Assembly: GCA_052148715.1 (NCBI GenBank)
Contig: JBKQHQ010000028.1
Span: 1-44,371 of the forward strand
DNA from: JBKQHQ01 sp052148715
GTDB taxonomy: Bacteria > Pseudomonadota > Alphaproteobacteria > Rhizobiales > Xanthobacteraceae
DNA length: 44,371 nt
Reading direction: 5' to 3'
Below are positions 7,659-17,300 of the stretch, one piece after another; within the stretch, counting starts at the first letter, position 1; every line of letters starts with the position of its first letter. A program made the position numbers and the translations under genes. Under the pieces are notes generated by a model that saw only the letters and a list, made by a program, of their open reading frames with translations, was not told the DNA's origin and made no database searches.

Positions 7659-7671
7659 CCTTGCTCCGCCC

Positions 7672-7801
7672 TAGAGCACGATGACTTTTCTTGGAGTCGT
7701 CATCGCGCTCTATGTTATTGTTGGAGCATGATCTTTTCCGAAAACCGGCACCCACCCTCGGGTCAAGCCCGAGGGCAGGCTTTTTCGGGATCATGCTTTA
7801 G
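7672..7801. repeat. nested palindromic intergenic repeat element (Rhizobiales type)
   Basis: Two imperfect palindromes lie side by side in the 272-base gap between the acyl-CoA synthetase start and the COG0523 stop. The first, 7672-7712, pairs TAGAGC.CGATGAC with GTCATCG.GCTCTA. The second, 7724-7800, pairs GAGCATGATCTTTTCCGAAAA with TTTTTCGGGATCATGCTTTA and contains an inner hairpin CCTCGGG-TCAAG-CCCGAGG. The outer arm sequence resembles a dispersed extragenic element I know from Bradyrhizobium-like genomes. It could form a long cruciform or RNA hairpin and end transcripts from the carboxypeptidase/GTPase genes. Confidence 0.75.
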
Positions 7802-7930
7802 CCCATTATCGTTGTGGCCAAGACCTTCGGCTCGACCTTGTTGGGCAACAGCATCCTGGACTTGAGGAGGCCTGGCAAGAGGCGCGCGCGCCGTCAATAC
7901 TCAAGAGGCGCGCGCGGCGTCCTCGCGCCG

Positions 7931-9082
7931 TCAGCGATCGAGGCCGCCGAAGGGGCGCAGCGGATTGTCGACGAGCGCGGCGCGATCGGGGCGGTCCGTC
8001 GAGACCTTTCCCAAGAAGGCGTGGAACAGATCGCCGATGGTACGCGGATCGACGTCGCGGGTAATGAACACCAATCGGGTGCGCCGGTCGGCATCGGGCC
8101 AGCGCTCGAGATAGGACGGCGGGTGGAAGACGTGCTGCACGCCGTGCACGACCAGCGGGCGCTCCGGCGTTTCCGAAATCCGCACCACGCCTTTCATGCG
8201 CAATAGGTTCGGTCCATGCACGGAACGCAGGAGGTCGAGGAACATGTCGAAGGTCGCGGCCGCGATACTTTGCTCGGTGGCGAGGGCGAAGGCGCGGATG
8301 CGGTCGTCATGACGGTTCAGATCCTGACGGTTCACATCGTGATGGTGGTCGTGATGCGCGCGCGCGGCATAGGCCTCCTCGGCGAGCCAGCGGGCGACGT
8401 CCGGAATCTTGCGTTGCGGATCGTAGAGGCCGCAGTTGATGAGGCGCGCGACGGCTGCTTCGCCGGCCGCGGCGTCGAGGATCGGGGCCGCCGGATTGAG
8501 CGCGCGCAGACGGATGCGCAATTGCTCAAGCACCGCGGCCTGCTCCGGCGTATCGATCAGATCGGTCTTGGCGAGAACGATGCGGTCGGCTACGGCCACT
8601 TGCTTGACGGCCTCGGCATGCTCGTCGAGGGTGTTGCTCCCATGGATGGCATCGACGAGGGTGATGACGCCGTCGAGCCGATAACGCATGACCAGATAGG
8701 GATGGGCCATCACGGTCTGCAGCACCGGAGCCGGATCGGCTAGCCCCGTCGTCTCGAGAATGACGCGGCGAAATACGATGCGCTGATTGTCGAGGTTGCG
8801 CAGCAATGACTCGAAGGCGTCGACCAGATCGCCGCGCAGCGTGCAGCAGAGGCAGCCGCTCTGCAGCAGGACTACTCCCTCGTTGACGTGCTCGACCAGG
8901 AGATGATCGAGGCCGATCTCGCCGAACTCGTTGATGATGACCGCCGTCTCCGCGAGCGCCGGGTCCTTGATCAGCCGGTTGAGCAAGCTCGTCTTGCCGG
9001 TGCCGAGAAAGCCCGTCAGGACGGTCAGGGGGAGTGGAGTGGGCCTCGCGCGGGAACGCAGTGCGTCGCCCGTTGGGTTCAT
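7931..9082 (-). CDS. COG0523/CobW-family metal-chaperone GTPase
   Basis: 383 residues. Walker A is GFLGTGKT (24-31); the metal-binding CLCC motif is at 77-80 after INEFGEIGLD; NKxD appears as AKTD (171-174); a histidine-rich loop HHDHHHD.NRQDLNRHDD lies at 243-260; and the CobW C-terminal domain follows (RMKGVVRISETPERPLVVHGVQHVFHP). Members of this family are GTP-driven chaperones that deliver zinc or other metals to client enzymes; CobW itself acts in cobalamin synthesis, but no cob genes are nearby. Its ATG overlaps the stop codon of the carboxypeptidase gene (ATGA, 9079-9082), so the two are translationally coupled. Metal identity and client are not known. Confidence 0.9.
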   Translation of the reverse strand: MNPTGDALRSRARPTPLPLTVLTGFLGTGKTSLLNRLIKDPALAETAVIINEFGEIGLDHLLVEHVNEGVVLLQSGCLCCTLRGDLVDAFESLLRNLDNQRIVFRRVILETTGLADPAPVLQTVMAHPYLVMRYRLDGVITLVDAIHGSNTLDEHAEAVKQVAVADRIVLAKTDLIDTPEQAAVLEQLRIRLRALNPAAPILDAAAGEAAVARLINCGLYDPQRKIPDVARWLAEEAYAARAHHDHHHDVNRQDLNRHDDRIRAFALATEQSIAAATFDMFLDLLRSVHGPNLLRMKGVVRISETPERPLVVHGVQHVFHPPSYLERWPDADRRTRLVFITRDVDPRTIGDLFHAFLGKVSTDRPDRAALVDNPLRPFGGLDR

Positions 9083-10506
9083 TGCTGGACGGCGCTTGCC
9101 GGTTGCTGGACGGTGCTCGCCGGTTGTTGGGCTGTGCTCGCCGGTTTCGGCTTGGCGTGGCTCACCTTTATTTTCGGGCGCGGCCGCGGCGCCGACGTTG
9201 CAGCGGGGGCTGCCGAAGACGGGGCGGCTGGATCAGCGATGGTCGGGCTGCCGGTCGAGGCCGCCGCGCTTGGGGCGCCGGCGCCTTGAGCGGGTTGGGC
9301 GGCGCCTTCTGCCGGTGCCGGCGCGGGAGCCGGGGCGGTCGCGGCTTGACCGGGTTTCGACTTGTGCTTGACGCCGGGCGTCACGCTCGCCTGAACGACA
9401 CCGAGCTGTTTCTTGGCAGGACCGGTGAAAACGACGACCGGATCGACCACTGCCGGAAGCGGCCCCAGGAGCAGCGACGGCTTCGGCGCACTGGTGCCGC
9501 CCAGATTGGTCATCACCATGTTTTGCAGCGACGACGCATCGCCGCTGCCGGCGTCGGTGGCTTCGTCAAGATCCTCGGCGGCGGGGCGCTTGCGATCCTT
9601 GCCGCAAGTGTCGTCGTGCAGATCGGCCGGCGCCGCGTCGATTGGCGCCAGCGTCTCGACCGTGCCGAGCGGCGGCGCCAGCCAGGAGAGCGCGCCGCTG
9701 TTAAATCCACGCTCGAACAGTTGCGCCGCCTTGACGCTGCGGACGGCAGGGGAGGCCGCGCCGAGCACCACGGCGATGAGCCGCTTGCCGTCGCGGGTCG
9801 CGCTGGCGACCAGGTTGAAGCCCGAGGCGCAAATGAAGCCGGTCTTCATGCCGTCGACGCCTTGGTACCGGCCGAGCAGCGAGTTCGTGTTACGCATCAC
9901 GCGCTTGCCGAACTTGATGGCCGGGATGTGCCAAAAGTAATCGTATTCCGGAAATTCGTTGATGAGCGCGCGTGCCACAATCGCCAGGTCACGCGCCGAG
10001 GTGATTTGGCCTTCCGCGGGCAACCCATTGGGATTGACGTAGTGCGTCTGCGTCATGCCAAGGCGTTCCGCCGTTCGGTTCATCTGATCGGCGAAGTTCT
10101 CGATCGAGCCGCCCTGGCCCTCGGCCAACGCCACCGCCATGTCGTTTGCCGAGTGCACCATTAACATCTTCAATGCGTTATCAACGGTGACCAAGGTGCC
10201 AGTCTTGAACCCCATCTTCGACGGTTGCTGTGCCACCGCGTTCGGCGATACCTTCAACAAGCTATCCAGTGTGATGCGCCTGTCCTTCACATTGCGCAGC
10301 GTAACGTAAAGCGTCATCAGCTTGGTCACCGAGGCGGGATACCAGGGATAGGTCGCGTTCTCGGCGTGCAGAACCTTGCCGGTATCCGCCTCGACCAGGA
10401 GTAGCGCCTCGGCCGCCGACGATCGGACGGCGGCGAGCGCCACGGCGGCCGCAAACACGGTAGCGGCGACAAGACGGATGCGAAGAAAGCCGAAACAGAA
10501 TGGCAA
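9079..10506 (-). CDS. D-alanyl-D-alanine carboxypeptidase, S11 family (DacA/PBP5-like)
   Basis: 475 residues with an N-terminal signal peptide (hydrophobic 11-27, cleavage near SSAAEA). The serine-peptidase active site is complete: SVTK (S59-K62), SAN (S119-N121) and KTG (221-223). It removes the terminal D-Ala of peptidoglycan pentapeptides in the periplasm. The start is an unusual TTG, supported by GAGGA about 10 bases upstream and by the lack of any ATG before the active site. After the catalytic domain comes a long Pro/Ala-rich tail (about 335-475) that ends in three heptad copies of PAS(T/A)(A/V)QQ; the usual C-terminal amphipathic anchor helix is not apparent. The tail may span or bind the cell wall, which is an inference. 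Confidence 0.9.
   Translation of the reverse strand: MPFCFGFLRIRLVAATVFAAAVALAAVRSSAAEALLLVEADTGKVLHAENATYPWYPASVTKLMTLYVTLRNVKDRRITLDSLLKVSPNAVAQQPSKMGFKTGTLVTVDNALKMLMVHSANDMAVALAEGQGGSIENFADQMNRTAERLGMTQTHYVNPNGLPAEGQITSARDLAIVARALINEFPEYDYFWHIPAIKFGKRVMRNTNSLLGRYQGVDGMKTGFICASGFNLVASATRDGKRLIAVVLGAASPAVRSVKAAQLFERGFNSGALSWLAPPLGTVETLAPIDAAPADLHDDTCGKDRKRPAAEDLDEATDAGSGDASSLQNMVMTNLGGTSAPKPSLLLGPLPAVVDPVVVFTGPAKKQLGVVQASVTPGVKHKSKPGQAATAPAPAPAPAEGAAQPAQGAGAPSAAASTGSPTIADPAAPSSAAPAATSAPRPRPKIKVSHAKPKPASTAQQPASTVQQPASAVQQ
9082..9144 (-). repeat. three tandem 21-bp repeats at the 3' end of the carboxypeptidase gene
   Basis: Three direct 21-base units (9082-9102, 9103-9123, 9124-9144) encode PAS-x-x-QQ heptads at the extreme C-terminus. 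The first two differ at two positions and the third is more diverged. The units keep the frame, so copy number could change without breaking the gene. Confidence 0.85.
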
Positions 10507-10682
10507 GGGTCTTGGTCCTCAGTGGGCGGCCCGGAATGGCTTCCGCGCGGTTCCGGCCAACCATCTAAGCCGGATGGCCATGGGAAAGCAAAGCACGGGC
10601 GTGGGCCCGGCACCTGTATCCACACGCCGCGACGTGCTAATTATGCATAAAGCGGCCAAAAATGCGGCACGAGGAGGCGGGC

Positions 10683-11852
10683 ATGACGGCTTGTATCGTC
10701 GGGTGGGCGCACACGCCATTTGGTAAGCTCGAGGGTGAGACGGTCGAGAGCCTTATCGTCCGCGTCGCGACCGACGCGCTCGCTCGTGCCGGTGTCGCGG
10801 CAAAGGACGTCGACGAGATCGTGCTCGGTCATTTCAACGCGGGCTTCTCCGCGCAAGACTTCACCGCGTCCTTGGTATTGCAGGCTTCGCCCGATTTGCG
10901 CTTCAAGCGGGCGACAAGGGTGGAGAATGCCTGTGCGACGGGCTCGGCGGCCGTGCACCAGGGTTTGCGGGCGATCGAAGCGAAGGCCGCGCGGCTCGTC
11001 CTGGTCGTCGGCGTTGAGCAGATGACCACGACAGCCCCGGCCGAGGTCGGGCGCAATCTGCTCAAAGCCTCTTATGTCCGTGAAGAGGCCGATATCCAGG
11101 GCGGTTTTGCCGGAATTTTTGGTAAGATCGCCGGACTGTATTTCCAAAAATACGGCGACCAATCGGATGCGCTGGCGCGCATCGCGGCGAAGAATCACAG
11201 GAACGGTGTCGGCAATCCCTATGCGCAGATGCGCAAGGATCTGGGCTATGCCTTCTGCCGAACGGAAAGCGAGAAGAATCCGTTCGTGGCCGGCCCGTTG
11301 AAGCGCACCGATTGCTCGCTCGTTTCCGACGGGGCGGCCGCGGTCGTCCTCGCCGATATCGAAACGGCGCTCGCGCTGGGCCGCGAAGCCGTCGTGTTCC
11401 GCGCCGCGGAGCATGTGCAAGATTTCCTGCCGATGTCGAAACGCGACATCCTTCGCTTCGAAGGATGCGCGCTGGCTTGGCGGCGCGCGCTCGCCAAGGC
11501 CCGCATCGGACTTGACGACCTCTCGTTCGTCGAGACCCATGATTGCTTCACCATCGCCGAGCTCATCGAATACGAGGCCATGGGTCTCGTCGGTGAAGGG
11601 CAGGGTGCCAGAGCCACCGAGGAGGGGTGGACCGAGAAGGACGGCCGCCTTCCGGTTAATCCATCAGGCGGCCTGAAGGCGAAGGGGCACCCGATCGGCG
11701 CGACCGGCGTTTCCATGCATGCCTTGGCCATGATGCAGCTGACGGAGCAGGCCGGAGCCATTCAGGTGCGGGGAGCTCGACTCGGCGGCGTATTCAACAT
11801 GGGCGGCGCCGCGGTGGCCAACTATGTGAGCATTTTGGATCGGCTACGGTAA
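10683..11852 (+). CDS. thiolase family protein (SCP-x-type acetyl-CoA acyltransferase)
   Basis: 389 residues from the ATG at 10683, which follows a strong GAGGAGG; an upstream in-frame start adds seven residues before that ribosome site. Nucleophile cysteine is C84 in VENACATGSAAVHQG; the SCP-x-like HDCF motif is ETHDCFTIAE; the C-terminal histidine is H336 in KGHPIGATG; and the end is FNMGGAAVANYV. The family performs thiolytic cleavage or Claisen condensation of acyl-CoA, often in branched-chain or sterol side-chain breakdown. It is divergent from the carboxypeptidase gene. It stands alone, with no dehydrogenase or hydratase next to it, so the pathway is not given by context. Confidence 0.88.
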   Translation: MTACIVGWAHTPFGKLEGETVESLIVRVATDALARAGVAAKDVDEIVLGHFNAGFSAQDFTASLVLQASPDLRFKRATRVENACATGSAAVHQGLRAIEAKAARLVLVVGVEQMTTTAPAEVGRNLLKASYVREEADIQGGFAGIFGKIAGLYFQKYGDQSDALARIAAKNHRNGVGNPYAQMRKDLGYAFCRTESEKNPFVAGPLKRTDCSLVSDGAAAVVLADIETALALGREAVVFRAAEHVQDFLPMSKRDILRFEGCALAWRRALAKARIGLDDLSFVETHDCFTIAELIEYEAMGLVGEGQGARATEEGWTEKDGRLPVNPSGGLKAKGHPIGATGVSMHALAMMQLTEQAGAIQVRGARLGGVFNMGGAAVANYVSILDRLR

Positions 11853-12012
11853 AATTTTACGGTAGTGAGGCTGTGGTTCGGGGTATCATTTTCTTCTGAA
11901 AAGAATCGATCGCTGCTGACGACGCGGCTGGTCGGCCCACGCGGATCGCGTCAGCGGTGCTCGGTTAAGTCCGTCAATGACCAAAAGGTGTAGGCAAGCG
12001 GAGTTCAAGTAC

Positions 12013-12029
12013 GTTAATTTTGCATTAAC
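12013..12029. promoter_or_regulatory. LysR-type box GTTAAT-N5-ATTAAC upstream of lysR
   Basis: A perfect inverted repeat of 6-bp arms with a 5-bp spacer ends 17 bases before the lysR ATG. It contains a T-N11-A core, the classical LysR-family binding pattern, and overlaps the place where a -10 element would lie. Autoregulation is the simplest reading. Confidence 0.4.
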
Positions 12030-12046
12030 ATAATGGGAATTGAGCG

Positions 12047-12991
12047 ATGACGGATCAGCACGGCACCTCGATGACCAATATTCCAACGGACCTGCTGCGA
12101 ACGCTCGTTGCGGTCGTGGATTTGCGCAGCTTTACCAAGGCCGCACATTCCCTCGGTGTTACCCAGCCGGCGGTCAGCGCTCAAATCAAACGGCTGCAAT
12201 ATCTGCTACGCGCCGATCTGCTCGACAAGAGCGCGCCCGGCGTCACCTTGACACCGACCGGCGAGTTGGTCGTTTCCTATGCCCGGAAGCTATTGACCAT
12301 CAACGATCGGATTCTTCAGCTTGCGACGCCGCAAGCGTCGGCGCAGACGATACGACTTGGGTTGCCCGAAGATTTTGTCGCGCCTTCGCTCGCGTGGGCG
12401 CTCTCCCGCTTCCGAGCAGCCTGGCCGCACGTGCGCTACAACATACGCAGCGCCGGCTCGGACGTGTTGTTGCGGGAATTGCGACAGGGGGACATCGACA
12501 TTGCGGTGGCATTCACGGCCGGCGATCCTGGACTAGACGCGCGTCATTCCTGGACCGAAGAGCTTGCCTGGATGCGGGGTCCCACGCTGAGGATCGAGGC
12601 GACCGGTCCCGTTCCGCTCATTTCCTACGGCGAGGAAAGCGTGTATCACCGCGCCGCCCTTGGGGCGCTGACACAAGCCGGGCGCGACACCGACCTGGTG
12701 CTCACGGGGTCGAACCTCACCGCGATCACGACGGCAGTCGGTGCCGGGCTCGGCGTGACCGTGCTGGCGCGCCATCGCTTCTGCGGCGCGGATCTCTCTG
12801 TCTGCGATGACGCTCTCTTGCCGCCCCTGCCGGCCGCTCATTGCGGGGTCTATCTGCGCGATCCGGGTGATCTCCAGGCCCTTGAGCAGCTCGCTGATGC
12901 GCTGGCCGAGGTTCTGCGGCCGGCACAAGAAGGCCCTGCGGGGACTGGCTCGCAAATCCCTCCCGCCAGCGCCGCCGGTTCCGCCGGCTAG
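12047..12991 (+). CDS. LysR-family transcriptional regulator
   Basis: 314 residues. The N-terminal winged helix is typical: PTDLLRTLVAVVDLRSFTKAAHSLGVTQPAVSAQIKRLQ (about 13-51), followed by the linker helix and a periplasmic-binding-like effector domain starting around residue 95. The ATG has GGGAA about 8 bases upstream; a second ATG eight codons later is possible. It lies downstream of the thiolase gene and converges on the NMT1-type binding-protein gene with a 50-base gap. Either could be a target, but the best operator-like site is in its own promoter. Confidence 0.9.
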   Translation: MTDQHGTSMTNIPTDLLRTLVAVVDLRSFTKAAHSLGVTQPAVSAQIKRLQYLLRADLLDKSAPGVTLTPTGELVVSYARKLLTINDRILQLATPQASAQTIRLGLPEDFVAPSLAWALSRFRAAWPHVRYNIRSAGSDVLLRELRQGDIDIAVAFTAGDPGLDARHSWTEELAWMRGPTLRIEATGPVPLISYGEESVYHRAALGALTQAGRDTDLVLTGSNLTAITTAVGAGLGVTVLARHRFCGADLSVCDDALLPPLPAAHCGVYLRDPGDLQALEQLADALAEVLRPAQEGPAGTGSQIPPASAAGSAG

Positions 12992-13041
12992 CGAGTGACG
13001 CTTAGGCGCCGTCGCCAAGTCAAGTAGAGTGCCAATACAGA

Positions 13042-14070
13042 TTACCAATGCAGCTTGCGGGCGTCCGCGCTGGGCAGGAATGAAAGATCGAAAATATCGG
13101 CCAGCGCAGGTTTCGTCTTGAATTTCACGACGAGCCCGAGTTGCCCGATCGCCTGGTCGAACCGCGCCGGATCGATGCCGCCGAATCCCTGCGCCTTGAC
13201 CTCGGGCGTCAGGATATTTTCACGCACGACCATGCGCAGTTGCTCGAGCTCAACCTCGCGATTGGCAGTCTCGTTGCGCTCGAGCACAGCCCGGACCGCC
13301 TGCGAAGGCTCACGCACGGTATCTTTCAGCCCCTGGAGAAAGGCGCGCAGAAACCCCCGGACCGCATCGGGATTGTCGGCGGCGAATTTCGGATTGACGA
13401 TAATGGCATTGCCGTAAAGCTCGAGCCCGTGGTCGGCCATGCGCATGGTGACGATGTCGTCAACGGGAACGCCCCGGCCCTTCAAGTCGACATAGGACGC
13501 AAATGACATTCCGGCGACCGCATCGACCTGGCCCGCGGCCAGCATTGGTTCGCGCACCGGAACGGCAACATTATCGACCGTGACCTTGGACGGATCGATG
13601 TCGTTCAATTTCGCGAACAGTGGCCATTGGGCCGAGCTTGCATCAGCCGTGGATGTGCCGAGCTTCTTGCCTTCTAGATCCTTCGGTTGGGCAATGCCGC
13701 GGCTCTTGCGGGCGATAATCGCATAGGCTGGCCGATTATAGACGACGAACACCGCCTTGGGCGCCTTCGGGTTCTGCTCACGGAACCGGATCAGCGCGTT
13801 GAGGTCGGCAAAGGCGATGTCGTACGCACCCGATGCAGTCCGGGTGATCGGCTCAAGAAAATCCGCGGCCGGATCGACGGTGACGTCGAGACCTTCGGTC
13901 CGGTAATAGCCCTTGTCGAGCGGCAGCAGAAACGGCGCGGCCGGACCGGCGATTCGTCCATCCAGCGAGACCTTGATGGGCGTCTGCGCAGCGCCCGGCG
14001 CCGCGCAAAAAAGCGTCGCCGCCAGAGACAAGGTGACGAGCTTTGTCCAGGGCACATCGAATACGGCCAT
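13042..14070 (-). CDS. orphan ABC transporter substrate-binding protein (NMT1/SsuA-like)
   Basis: 342 residues from the ATG at 14068-14070, which follows GGGAGAGG; a longer start at 14118 would precede this site. There is a signal peptide (hydrophobic 10-28, AxA site at PGAAQ). The mature part looks like the NMT1/SsuA/TauA binding-protein family: PFLLPLDKGYYRTEGLDVTVDPAADF, GAYDIAFADLNALI, LEGKKLGTS, VREPMLAAGQVDAVAGMSFA. Such proteins capture nitrate, sulfonates, pyrimidine or other small molecules for an ABC importer. No permease or ATPase gene is nearby, so it must work with a transporter elsewhere or act as a sensor. Ligand unknown. Confidence 0.85.
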   Translation of the reverse strand: MAVFDVPWTKLVTLSLAATLFCAAPGAAQTPIKVSLDGRIAGPAAPFLLPLDKGYYRTEGLDVTVDPAADFLEPITRTASGAYDIAFADLNALIRFREQNPKAPKAVFVVYNRPAYAIIARKSRGIAQPKDLEGKKLGTSTADASSAQWPLFAKLNDIDPSKVTVDNVAVPVREPMLAAGQVDAVAGMSFASYVDLKGRGVPVDDIVTMRMADHGLELYGNAIIVNPKFAADNPDAVRGFLRAFLQGLKDTVREPSQAVRAVLERNETANREVELEQLRMVVRENILTPEVKAQGFGGIDPARFDQAIGQLGLVVKFKTKPALADIFDLSFLPSADARKLHW

Positions 14071-14337
14071 CAAGCCTCTCCCAATTCCGCTTCGCATGGT
14101 CGACGAGAGGACCAACACCAGCCCAAGGAATTGTGATCAAGCGTCGGGGACTCGAAGCGAACGGCGCTCACCCGGCAAGGGAACGCTCAAGGCAGCTCGC
14201 TTGTCTTAAGATTACAAAAGAATATGGCGGCGCAAAGGGCAAGCGCCGACCACACGGATGGTTGATTTAACCACAGGTGTGCTAGCCCTGGCATGCTACA
14301 ATTATATTTTTCGCGTGCGCAATCGAGAGGCGGTCCC

Positions 14338-17300
14338 ATGACCGCGCAAGTGGCCGATCCCCGACCCGGTGCACCCTTGGGGCTTCCCGAATTCCAGGCG
14401 CCCTATGCGCCTGCAGATGAGCCGATCGCGGCCCAGTTGCTGGCCAGCGCGCCCCGACCGCGCCCGACCGAAGCGCGCATCGATGGGCGCACCACGCGCC
14501 TCGTGCAGGCGATCCGCGCGCGGACGGCGGGTCTCGGCGGCGTCGAGGACTTTCTCCACGCCTATTCGTTATCGACGAAAGAGGGTTTGGCGCTGATGGT
14601 GCTCGCCGAGGCGCTGCTGCGGGTGCCCGACGCCACCACGGCCGATCGGCTGATCGAAGACAAGCTCGCCGCCGGGGACTGGACGACCCATGCGGCGCAA
14701 GCGGGCGTCCTGGTCTCCGCCTCGGCTTGGACGCTCGGCGTCACGGCACGCATCATCGCGCCCGGGGAGCGGCCGGAATCCATCGTCGAAGGCCTGGTCA
14801 AGCGGCTTGGTGTTGCGGCGGTGCGGGCGGCGACGCGGCAGGCGATGCGGCTTCTCGGCTCGCATTTCGTTCTTGGCCAGACCATCGCCGAGGCACTGCA
14901 CCGGATTAGCGGTCAGCGCCATGCGCGCTACTCGTTCGACATGCTGGGGGAGGGAGCCCGCACCCAAGCCGACGCCGACCACTACCTCGCCGCCTATGCG
15001 AATGCGATTGCCATGATCGGCAAGAGTGCGGGGCAGGCGCCGTTGCCGAACCGTCCCGGCATCTCGGTGAAGTTGTCGGCGCTTCACCCGCGCTATGAGG
15101 CGATTTCGGCCGACCGGGTGCTCAAGGAGCTTTGCCCAAAGGTCTTGGAGCTCGCCCGCCAAGCCAAGCGCCACGATCTCAATTTCACGATCGACGCGGA
15201 GGAAGCCGACCGCCTGGAGCTGTCGCTCGACATCGTGCGCGAGGTTCTCCCGGATGCGTCGCTCGCCGGCTGGAGCGGGTTTGGTCTTGCGGTCCAGGCC
15301 TATCAGAAGCGCGCGCCGCAGATCATTGATTGGCTGATCGCGGTGGCCTCGGCACTGCACCGTCCCTTGATGGTGCGGTTGGTCAAGGGCGCCTATTGGG
15401 ATACCGAAGTCAAGCGCGCGCAGGAGCGCGGCCTTGCCGACTATCCGGTGTTCACGCGAAAGGCGATGACCGACCTCGCCTACATGGCATGCGTGCGGCA
15501 ATTGCTGTCGGCGCGCCCGATGCTTTATCCGCAATTTGCCACGCATAATGCCCTGACCGTCGCCAGCATCATCGAGGAGGCAGGCGGCGTTGACGGCTTC
15601 GAGTTCCAGCGCCTGCACGGCATGGGCGACGTGCTCTACGATGCGCTGTCGGCCGAGCTGCCCGACGCCACTTGCCGAATCTATGCGCCGGTCGGAGGTC
15701 ACCGCGATCTTCTCGCCTATCTGGTGCGGCGTCTGCTCGAAAACGGGGCCAACTCGTCCTTCGTCTCGGTCGCGGCCGATCCCACCGTGCCGATCGCGAC
15801 GATTCTTACGCGCCCGCGGGTCTGGATCGGCGATCCGGCCAAGGCGAGGCATCCGAAAATTCCGCGGCCACGCGATCTTTATGCTCCGGCGCGGCGCAAT
15901 TCGAGCGGTCTCGAGTTCGGCGACCGCGCCGCCCTCAGAGCCTTGCGCACCGAGCTTCGCGACAAGGCCCCGCGCTCGTTGGACGCCGCCCCCCTGGTCG
16001 ACGGCGTCGCGCTCAACGGCGCCCCGCGCGTGATCTATTCGCCGATCGACGGGGCACCGATCGGTCGCGTCGAGGACGCCGATGTCGCCATTGTTCGTTC
16101 GGCGCTGAGCGCGGCGGAATCAGGGTTTGCAGCGTGGGCGGCGACGGCGGTCGAGGAGCGCGCGGCTGTGCTTGACCGCGCCGCCAATCGGTTGGCGCAG
16201 GATCGGGCCCGGTTGATGGCCCTGCTGCAGCTCGAAGGCGGCAAGACCCTCGACGATGCCCTCGCCGAGCATCGCGAAGCCGTGGATCTTTGCCGCTATT
16301 ATGCGTCCGAGGCGCGGCGGGTGTTGACGCCACGGGCGCTGCCCGGGCCGACCGGCGAGGCGAACGAGCTGCGCTATCGCCCGCGCGGCGTTTTCGCTTG
16401 CATCAGCCCGTGGAATTTTCCGTTGGCGATTTTCCTGGGGCAAGTCAGCGCGGCGCTCGTTGCCGGGAATTCGGTCGTGGCCAAGCCCGCCGAGCAGACC
16501 CCACTCATCGCCATGGAGGCGGTGCGCCTCATGCATGCGGCGGGCGTGCCGACGGGGGCGCTCCAGCTCCTTCCGGGTGACGGCAGCATCGGCGCGGCAC
16601 TCGTCGCCAGCCCGCGCATCGCCGGGGTCGCCTTCACCGGCTCAACCGAGGCCGGCCGCAGCATCAACCGTACGTTGGCGTCAAAGGACGGACCGATCGT
16701 GCCGCTGATTGCCGAGACCGGGGGCATCAATGCCATGATCGTGGACGCCACGGCGCTCCCCGAGCAGGTCACCGATGATGTCCTCGCCTCGACATTCCGC
16801 TCGGCAGGCCAGCGTTGCTCTGCGCTACGGCTCCTCTGCGTGCAGGAGGACGTGGCCGAGCGCGTGATCGAGATGATCGTGGGCGCCGCCCGCGAGCTCA
16901 GGCTCGGCGACCCGCGCGAGCCCGCCACCCATGTCGGTCCGGTGATCGACGCCGAAGCGAAGGGACGGCTGGACAATTGGATCGCGCGGATGGAGGTGCG
17001 TCGGCGCGTCATTTTCCGCTGGGATCGATGGCAGAAGCTGCCGCTGACCGGGACCTATGTGCCGCCGTGCATCATCGCGCTCGACGAGGTGGCCGATCTG
17101 GAGGAGGAGGTGTTTGGGCCGATCCTTCACGTGGTGCGCTGGCGCGCGGACCAGCTCGATGGTCTCCTCGATGCCATCGAGAGCACGGGCTACGCCCTCA
17201 CGCTCGGCATCCATTCGCGCATCGATGCCACGGTTGAGAGGATCGCGGCTCGGCTGCCGCACGGCAATGTCTACGTCAACCGCAATATGATCGGCGCCGT

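Noticed and set aside
6513..7865. 450-codon open frame on the plus strand
   Set aside because: Antisense shadow of the acyl-CoA synthetase running into the palindromic repeat; protein-like features only on the minus strand.
11849..11860. 12-bp palindrome GTAAAATTTTAC at the thiolase stop
   Set aside because: AT-rich, without loop or following T-run beyond the arms; too weak for a terminator or operator call.
14569..15852. 427-codon minus-strand frame inside putA
   Set aside because: Antisense to a fully conserved PutA; a result of high third-position GC.
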